From VRUE01 sp963702035 (GTDB lineage: Bacteria; Actinomycetota; Thermoleophilia; Solirubrobacterales; 70-9), in NCBI GenBank assembly GCA_963702035.1, contig OY969700.1:2549704-2613703 (forward strand): a stretch of 64,000 bases of DNA. Direction: 5' to 3'. The notes under the pieces are model-generated. The model did no database searches and was not told the origin of the DNA. It saw only the letters and a program-made list of their open reading frames with translations. The translations under genes were made by a program, and so were the position numbers. Below, piece after piece: positions 58,748-64,000 of this stretch; the stretch's first letter is position 1; every line of letters starts with the position of its first letter.

Positions 58748-60857
58748 GTGAGCGGCCCGATCAACCGCATTGCCGCGGCCGTCACCGGCCGGCACGGGCG
58801 CTGGCTGACGCTCGCCGTCTGGGTGCTGCTCGCGGTCGCCGGACTCTTCGCCCACGCCCACCTCGGCGACGTGACCGCCGCGGGGCAGAGCAGCTACCTG
58901 CCGTCGAACGCCGAATCGACCCGCGCCGTCGATGTCCTCCAGCGCAGTTACAAGGGCGGCAACGACGTCCCGGTGCTGGTCGTCTTCGACCGCGAAGGCG
59001 GCCTCACCCAGGCCGATCTCGACGCGATCGGCAGGCTCGGCAACGGCCTCGAACGGCTCGGCCTGACCGGCGCGACGCCCGTCTTCGCGCCCTACTCGGG
59101 TGACACCGACAGCCCGCTGGGGGGCGTGGCGAGGATCGCCCACGGGGTCGGCCCGATCTCCCGCGACGGCGAAGCGGCGCTCGTTGCCCTGGCGATCGAC
59201 TCCGACGATCGCGGTGCCATCGTCGCCGGCGTCGCGAAGATCCGCCGCTACCTCGACGCGCATCGCCCGGCCGGACTGCACTCCTACATCACCGGGCCGG
59301 GCGGGATCGCCGCCGACCTCGAGCACGTCGCCGAAGACGCCGGCAAGACGCTGCTGTTCGCCACCCTCGGCCTCGTCCTCCTGCTGCTCCTGCTCGTCTA
59401 CCGCGCCCCGATCCTGGCCCCGCTGCCCCTGCTTGCCGTCGGCAGTGCCTATCTCGTCGCGAGCGGGATCGTCTACCTGCTGATCGAGGCCGGCCTGATC
59501 GCGGTCAACACCGAGGGCACGCTGCTGCTGCTCGTGCTGATCTTCGGAGCGGGCACCGACTACTCGCTGCTGCTGATCCACCGTTACCGCGAGGAGCTGG
59601 GCAGCGGGAAGCGGCCGGCCGAGGCGCTTCCCCTGGCCATCGGCGAGAGCGTGCCGGCGGTCGCCGCCTCGGCGGCGACCGTGATCGCGGCGATGCTCGT
59701 CCTGCTGGTCGCCGAACTGGAGTTCGACTCACTGGCTGGGACCGATCCTCGCGATCGGCGTCGCGACGATGCTCCTCGCCTCGTTCACCCTGCTGCCCGC
59801 GCTGCTCGCCCTGCTTGGCGAGCGCGCCTTCTGGCTGGCGCCGCCACGGCGCTCGGCCGGTCCGGATCGCCGCTGGAAGCAGGTCGCCGGGCTGGTTCGG
59901 CGCCGCCCCCGCGCGATCGTCGCCACGGTGCTCGCGGCGCTGGCGCTGCTCTCGCTCGGCAACCTGGTCGACCACGGGACGATCGGCTTCGGCCAGGGTG
60001 AGATCGGCCCGACCGAATCCAGCCGCGGGACCGAAGTCCTCGACGAACACTTCCCGCCGGGCCTGGGCTCGCCGCTGACCGCGGTGGTCGATGCCAGGGA
60101 AATCGGGCCGGCCTTGAGGGGGCTGAGGCGGCTCGACGCGGTCAAGCTGACGTTGCCCGTGCCGCCCTCGCCGGGCTCCGAGGAGGCGGTGCTGACGATC
60201 GTCCTGCGCGGGAATCCCTACTCCGGCGCCGCGGCCGACGCCGTCAAGGGCATCCGCGAAAAGCTCAAGGAAGTCGCGCCCAGCGCCCTGGTCGGCGGGA
60301 TCCCGGCCGAGAACTACGACGTCGAGCGGACCAACGCCCGCGACACCAAGCTGATCGTTCCCCTGGTCCTCCTGGTCGTCGGGCTGATTCTCATCCTCGT
60401 GCTGCGTGCCCTCGTCGCGCCGGCCTTCCTGATCGCCACCGTGGTCGCCTCGTTCGCGGCGACCCTCGGCCTGCTCACCTTCGCCTTCACCGAGCTGCTG
60501 GGGACGAGCGGGACCGCCTTCGACCTGGTCCTGGTCTCGTTCATCTTCCTCGTCGCCCTGGGGGTCGACTACAACATCTTCCTGATGACCCGGGCGCGTG
60601 AGGAGGCGGCGCAGCGCGGTACCCGCGAGGGGATCCTCGCCGCCCTGGAGAGCACCGGCGGCGTCGTCACCGGTGCCGGGGTGATCCTCGCCGGGACCTT
60701 CGCGACGCTGACCCTGTTGCCGCTCGAGCAGCTCGTGCAGATCGGCGCCACGGTCGCGGTCGGCGTCCTGCTCGACACCTTCGTAGTACGAGCGCTTCTG
60801 ATCCCCTCGCTCACCTACTTACTAGGCGATCGCACTTGGTGGCCAGGGAGGGCATAG
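58748..60857 (+). pseudogene. MMPL/RND-family transporter gene with a frameshift
   Basis: One transporter reads in two frames. The first part (GTG at 58748) gives the first membrane helix, the extracytoplasmic domain and TM block (LIFGAGTDYSLLLIHRYREEL). Homology then breaks at about 59729-59737 after FDSL and resumes in the other frame with WLGPILAIGVATMLLASFTLLPALLALLG, through the second half (FLVALGVDYNIFLMTRAREEA) to 60857. One base too many or two too few near CTCACTGGCTGG explains it. The rest is intact, so a sequencing or assembly error is as likely as a true pseudogene. Such proteins export lipids or drugs. Confidence 0.85.
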
Positions 60858-60861
60858 CCCA

Positions 60862-60975
60862 AGACCTATCCCGGCAGGGGTGAAACGTCTTGTACTTTTT
60901 GGTCACAGACGTCCGGGCGTCAGCCCAACCGCGTACATCCAAAAAGTTAAGTGAAACCCCTGCCGGGATAGGTCT
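60862..60975 (+). repeat. Long-arm inverted repeat, family gamma (20-bp arms)
   Basis: Perfect 20-bp arms 60862-60881 and 60956-60975 with a 74-nt interior that contains CTTGTACTTTTTGGTCA, AACCGC and CCAAAAAGTT, shared with the reverse strand of 35054-35166. An inner stem ACTTTTTGG / CCAAAAAGT is formed. It starts four bases after the MMPL stop and its last base is the first base of the sufU stop codon on the other strand. Confidence 0.88.
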
Positions 60976-61409
60976 CAAGGACTTAGGTCGGCGGCCGCTT
61001 CGGAGGCGTCGCCCGTTTCGCCCTCGTCCTCCCATTCGGCGGGCTTACCGAGACCGGCGCTCTTGACCACCTTGAGGCCGAGCATCGCGCACTTCATCCG
61101 CGTCGCCGAGATCTCGATCCCGAGCAGGTCGAGGACGAACTCCTTGGGCAGGTGAAGCAACTCCTCGCGTGATTTGCCGACCAGCTCGTCGGTGAGCAGC
61201 GAGGTCGCCGCGGTCGAGATCGCGCAGCCCTGGCCCTCGAAGGCGACCTCCGCCACCCGTCCCTCCTCGTCGAGCCGCACGGTCACGTGCTGCTCGTCGC
61301 CGCAGAATGGGTTGGTGTCCTCGAACTCGAGGTCGGGATCCTCGATCCGGCCGAAGTTGTGCGGCCGCTTGTAGTGCTCGAGGATCTGGTCGCGATAGAG
61401 CTCGTCCAT
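60975..61409 (-). CDS. sufU: SufU, iron-sulfur cluster assembly/zinc sulfur-acceptor protein
   Basis: A 144-residue protein with Cys36 (NPFCGD), Cys62 (GQGCAIS) and Cys107 (RMKCAML), the cysteines that bind zinc and accept sulfur from SufS in SufU. The insertion between Cys62 and Cys107 is that of SufU rather than IscU. It overlaps sufS by one base (TGATG). Confidence 0.94.
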   Translation of the reverse strand: MDELYRDQILEHYKRPHNFGRIEDPDLEFEDTNPFCGDEQHVTVRLDEEGRVAEVAFEGQGCAISTAATSLLTDELVGKSREELLHLPKEFVLDLLGIEISATRMKCAMLGLKVVKSAGLGKPAEWEDEGETGDASEAAADLSP

Positions 61410-62662
61410 CAGAGACCAAAGACCTTACGGGCGTCGTCGAGGCCGTTGACCAGGCGGTCGATCTCCTCCGGGGTCGTGTAGACGCCAAAGCTGGCGCGGG
61501 CGGTTGCGGCGACGCCGAGGCGGTCCATCAGGGGCTGCGCGCAGTGATGGCCGGCGCGGACGGCAACGCCGTGGCGGTCGAGGATCTCGGAGACGTCGTG
61601 GGCGTGGACGCCCTCGAGCTCGAAGGAGACGGGGCCGAGACGGTCGGGCCCGCGAGGGGGGCCGAAGATGCGTAGCCCTGGGACCTCGTCAAGGCGCTTG
61701 AGGGCGTATTCGGTCACCTCGCGCTCGTGCTCGCGCACCGCCGCCATGCCGAGGCCGTCGAGCCAGCGCAGCGCCGAGGCCATCCCGATCGCCTGGGCGA
61801 TCGCCGGCGTCCCGGCCTCGAAGCGGGCCGGCGGGTCGGCATAGGTCGTCCCCTCCTTGGTCACCTTGCGGATCATCGAGCCGCCGCCGAGGAAGGGCGG
61901 CATCGCGCGCAGCAGGTCGAGCTTCGCCCAGAGCGCGCCGATCCCGGTCGGCGCGTAGAGCTTGTGCCCGGTCAGCGCGTAGAAGTTGACGCCCAGCTCG
62001 GTGACGTCGAGCGGCAGCTTCGGTGCCGCCTGGGCGCCGTCGGCGAGGACCAGCGCGCCGGCCTCGTGGGCGAGGCGGGCTATCTCGGCGATCGGGTTCT
62101 CGGTGCCGAGCACGTTCGAGACGTGGGCGACGGCGACGAGCTTCGGCCCGCGCTCGAGCAGCGCCGCGTAAGCGTCGATGTCGAGCAGCCCGTCCTCTCC
62201 CACCGGTACCCAGTCGATCTCCGCCCCGACACGCTCGGCCAGCTGCTGCCAGGGGACGATGTTGGAGTGGTGCTCCATCTCGGTCAGCACGACGCGGTCT
62301 CCGGCGCCGACGTTGGCGTCGCCCCAGGCCCGCGCGACGAGGTTGATCGCCTCGGTCGCGTTGCGGACGAAGATCACCTCGCGCCGGTCGGCGGCGCCGA
62401 GGTGGTCGGCGACCGTCGCCCGCGCTCCCTCGTAGGCCGCCGTCGCCTCGGCCGAGAGCGTGTGCGAGCCGCGATGGACGTTGGAGTGGTGCGCCCGCTC
62501 GTAGCGGTCGACGGCCTGGATCGAGGCCAGCACGCGCTGCGCGCTGGCGCCGCTGTCGAGGTAGGCGACCGGGCGGCCGTGGACCTCGCGCTGCAGCGCC
62601 GGGAAGGAGGCGCGGACCTTCTCGATCGGGAAGGCCGCGGGCTTGGTCGTCGCCGGCTCCAT
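61409..62662 (-). CDS. sufS: Cysteine desulfurase SufS
   Basis: PLP enzyme that takes sulfur from cysteine. The 417-residue protein has TEMEHHSNIVPWQ, ALTGHKLYAPTGIG with the PLP lysine, and the C-terminal RAGHHCAQPLM with the catalytic cysteine, as in group II desulfurases. It follows sufC after an 10-bp gap and is coupled to sufU. Confidence 0.95.
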   Translation of the reverse strand: MEPATTKPAAFPIEKVRASFPALQREVHGRPVAYLDSGASAQRVLASIQAVDRYERAHHSNVHRGSHTLSAEATAAYEGARATVADHLGAADRREVIFVRNATEAINLVARAWGDANVGAGDRVVLTEMEHHSNIVPWQQLAERVGAEIDWVPVGEDGLLDIDAYAALLERGPKLVAVAHVSNVLGTENPIAEIARLAHEAGALVLADGAQAAPKLPLDVTELGVNFYALTGHKLYAPTGIGALWAKLDLLRAMPPFLGGGSMIRKVTKEGTTYADPPARFEAGTPAIAQAIGMASALRWLDGLGMAAVREHEREVTEYALKRLDEVPGLRIFGPPRGPDRLGPVSFELEGVHAHDVSEILDRHGVAVRAGHHCAQPLMDRLGVAATARASFGVYTTPEEIDRLVNGLDDARKVFGL

Positions 62663-62672
62663 CGCCGCGAGG

Positions 62673-63443
62673 CTAGGCGCTTGCGCCCGCCTCGACCTCC
62701 TCGCGGATCCAGCCGTAGCCCTTCTCCTCGAGCACGCCGACCAGCTCCGGCCCGCCCTCCTTGACGATCCGGCCCTCGAACATGACGTGGACCGAGTCGG
62801 GCTTGACCATGTGCAGGATGCGCTGGTAGTGGGTGATGATCAGGACGCCCATGTCTGGGCCGGCGAAGGTGTTGACCCCGTCGGCGACGACCCGCAGGGC
62901 GTCGATGTCGAGGCCGGAGTCGGTCTCGTCGAGGACGGCGATCTCCGGCTTCAGCAGCGCCAGCTGCAGCAGCTCCATGCGCTTCTTCTCACCGCCGGAG
63001 AAGCCGTCGTTGAGGTAGCGGCTGGAGAAGTCTTTGGGGATGTTCGCCAGCGCCATCGCCTCCTGGGCGACCTTGGCGAACTCTTTGATCTTGATCTCGC
63101 CTTCGTCGCGGGCCTCGCGGCGGGCGTTGAGAATCATCCGCAGGTACTTGCTGACCGAGACGCCGGGGATCGCGACGGGGTACTGGAAGGCCATGAAGAG
63201 GCCGGCGCGCGAGCGCTCGTCAGGGTCGGCCTCGGTCATGTCCTCGCCCTTGAAGACGATCGAGCCCTCGGTCACCTCAAGCGCCGGGTGGCCCATGATC
63301 GCGTTGGCGAGGGTTGACTTGCCCGACCCGTTGGGGCCCATCAGGGCGTGGACCTTGCCCTTCTCGACATCGAGGTCGAGGCCGCGGAGGATCTGCTTGT
63401 CCTCGACGCTCACGTGCAGGTTGCGTATCTCCAGCTCAGCCAA
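62673..63443 (-). CDS. sufC: SufC, ABC-type ATPase of the SUF scaffold
   Basis: The 256-residue ATPase has Walker A GPNGSGKST, signature LNDGFSGGEKKR, Walker B AVLDETDSGLD (with the SUF-specific D-S-G-L-D) and the switch histidine in LIITHYQRIL. Only an in-frame TTG at 63443 gives the right start (LAELEIRNLHVSVE). First gene of the sufC-sufS-sufU block, 53 bases after the Rrf2 regulator. Confidence 0.95.
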   Translation of the reverse strand: MAELEIRNLHVSVEDKQILRGLDLDVEKGKVHALMGPNGSGKSTLANAIMGHPALEVTEGSIVFKGEDMTEADPDERSRAGLFMAFQYPVAIPGVSVSKYLRMILNARREARDEGEIKIKEFAKVAQEAMALANIPKDFSSRYLNDGFSGGEKKRMELLQLALLKPEIAVLDETDSGLDIDALRVVADGVNTFAGPDMGVLIITHYQRILHMVKPDSVHVMFEGRIVKEGGPELVGVLEEKGYGWIREEVEAGASA

Positions 63444-63496
63444 TTTCGCTCCGTTCGTGTGATTCGGTTGGTGATGCGGGGTTCGGTGATTCGGGA

Positions 63497-63970
63497 TCAG
63501 GCGACGCTGCCGACGGGCGCCTTGGCGGCGCCGCTGACGCCGCCGGAGAATTCGACCAGCTCGGCCAGCGTGGTGCCGGCGAGTGCCTTGGTGACGCCGC
63601 CCTGGACACGGGTCCAGAGCAGCTTCGTCGCGCAGGCGTGGTCGCCGTCCGACTCGTGCGAACAGAGGACCTTGCCCTCCGGGGTCTCGTGGAAGCACTC
63701 CATCGGGGCGATCTGCCCTTCCAGCGCCTCGACCACTTCGTCGAGCGTGATCGTCTCCGCCGGCTGGGCCAGCCGGTAGCCGCCGTGGGCGCCGCGGGTC
63801 GAGCTGACCAGCCCGGCGTTGCGCAGCTTGGCGACCAGGTGCTCCAGGTAGGAGAGCGGCAACCGCTCCGCCTCGGCGACGGCGCTGAGCGAGACCGGGG
63901 CGGACCCGGGCTGGCGGCCCAGCTCGACCATAAGGCGAACTCCGTACTCCGCTTTCGTCGAGAACAGCAT
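63497..63970 (-). CDS. Rrf2-family regulator (IscR/SufR-type)
   Basis: A 157-residue winged-helix protein beginning MLFSTKAEYGVRLMVELGRQ, with SLSYLEHLVAKLRNAGLVSSTRGAHGGYRLA for DNA binding and three cysteines (Cys92, Cys103, Cys113) that could hold a [2Fe-2S] cluster. Being first in the sufCSU block, it probably represses the suf genes when clusters are sufficient. The promoter reaches the window edge (TAGGAT at about 63979 may be the -10). Confidence 0.9.
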   Translation of the reverse strand: MLFSTKAEYGVRLMVELGRQPGSAPVSLSAVAEAERLPLSYLEHLVAKLRNAGLVSSTRGAHGGYRLAQPAETITLDEVVEALEGQIAPMECFHETPEGKVLCSHESDGDHACATKLLWTRVQGGVTKALAGTTLAELVEFSGGVSGAAKAPVGSVA

Positions 63971-64000
63971 CGAGCTAAATCCTACTGAAGCGGTCGGTTT

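Noticed and set aside
59725..59745. Programmed frameshift in the MMPL gene
   Set aside because: No slippery heptamer, internal Shine-Dalgarno or downstream pseudoknot is apparent at the frame change; a plain indel is simpler.
1446..60975. Reading the inverted repeats as REPINs, CRISPR repeats or ordinary intrinsic terminators
   Set aside because: REPINs share their palindromic ends between loci, whereas these arms differ; there are no spacers at regular intervals; loops of 46-93 nt and absence of T-runs do not fit standard intrinsic terminators.

Overview
The window is high-GC chromosomal DNA (roughly two thirds G+C by eye) from an actinobacterium, most likely Thermoleophilia / Solirubrobacterales. 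Supporting signs are the frequent GTG/TTG starts and TTGA/ATGA stop-start overlaps, an F420-type luciferase-like oxidoreductase, a WS/DGAT wax-ester synthase, several acyl-CoA dehydrogenases, a SUF iron-sulfur system with SufU, a small secreted protein of a type I associate with this class (10069-10578), and low-complexity Gly/Ser-rich exported proteins. The taxonomic call is inference from gene content; there is no rRNA or tRNA in the window.

Layout. 1-3.1 kb: end of a CorC/HlyC-type transporter gene, a small orphan gene and an IS110-family insertion. 3.1-8.7 kb: fatty-acid degradation (3-hydroxyacyl-CoA dehydrogenase facing a thiolase - two acyl-CoA dehydrogenases - LLM oxidoreductase operon), with a second acyl-CoA dehydrogenase unit at 12.4 kb; both promoters carry the same TGACTGACYAGTCA palindrome. 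8.7-9.6 kb: MazF/RHH toxin-antitoxin pair and an alkyltransferase-like protein. 9.8-15.8 kb: small and cell-envelope proteins (putative cell-wall-binding protein, M23 endopeptidase). 15.9-20.7 kb: lysA-hom-thrC-thrB operon with coupled starts. 20.7-24.6 kb: accessory island with a single-polypeptide restriction-modification enzyme and a DUF4258/DUF2283-like pair. 24.7-31 kb: secreted propeller, cupin, stand-alone large glutamate synthase. 31-38 kb: FHA, SRPBCC, lipoprotein, PBP, MarP-like protease, HxlR regulator, xseA-xseB. 38-45 kb: AddB/AddA-like recombination nuclease. 45-54.7 kb: HAD, GNAT, SufT-like, Fic, FxsA, WS/DGAT, ispH, thioredoxin-fold, cupredoxin and a large membrane protein. 54.9-64 kb: SUF genes split into two minus-strand blocks (Rieske-sufB-sufD and rrf2-sufC-sufS-sufU) around a VOC gene and a frameshifted MMPL transporter gene.

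The most unusual feature is a recurring class of roughly 75-120-nt long-arm inverted repeats between genes (nine located: about 1446/3076, 3937, 13621, 14991, 30942, 35054, 38225, 45379, 51606 and 60862 are their starts, the first being split by the insertion sequence; the 14991 one is weak, making nine good copies plus one weak). Arms of 14-29 bp are near-perfect but different at each locus, whereas the 46-74-nt interior contains sequence shared between loci in families. Six of them fill the gap between two convergent genes almost stop codon to stop codon. Two members of one family have 88 percent identical cores but unrelated outer arms; two members of another show a compensatory base-pair change in an inner stem. 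The IS110-family element has inserted inside the loop of one of these repeats, and removing it restores an element exactly as long (103 nt) as its uninterrupted relative. I do not know what these elements are; hairpin-targeted mobile cores or a clade-specific 3-prime-end/terminator structure are the leading ideas.
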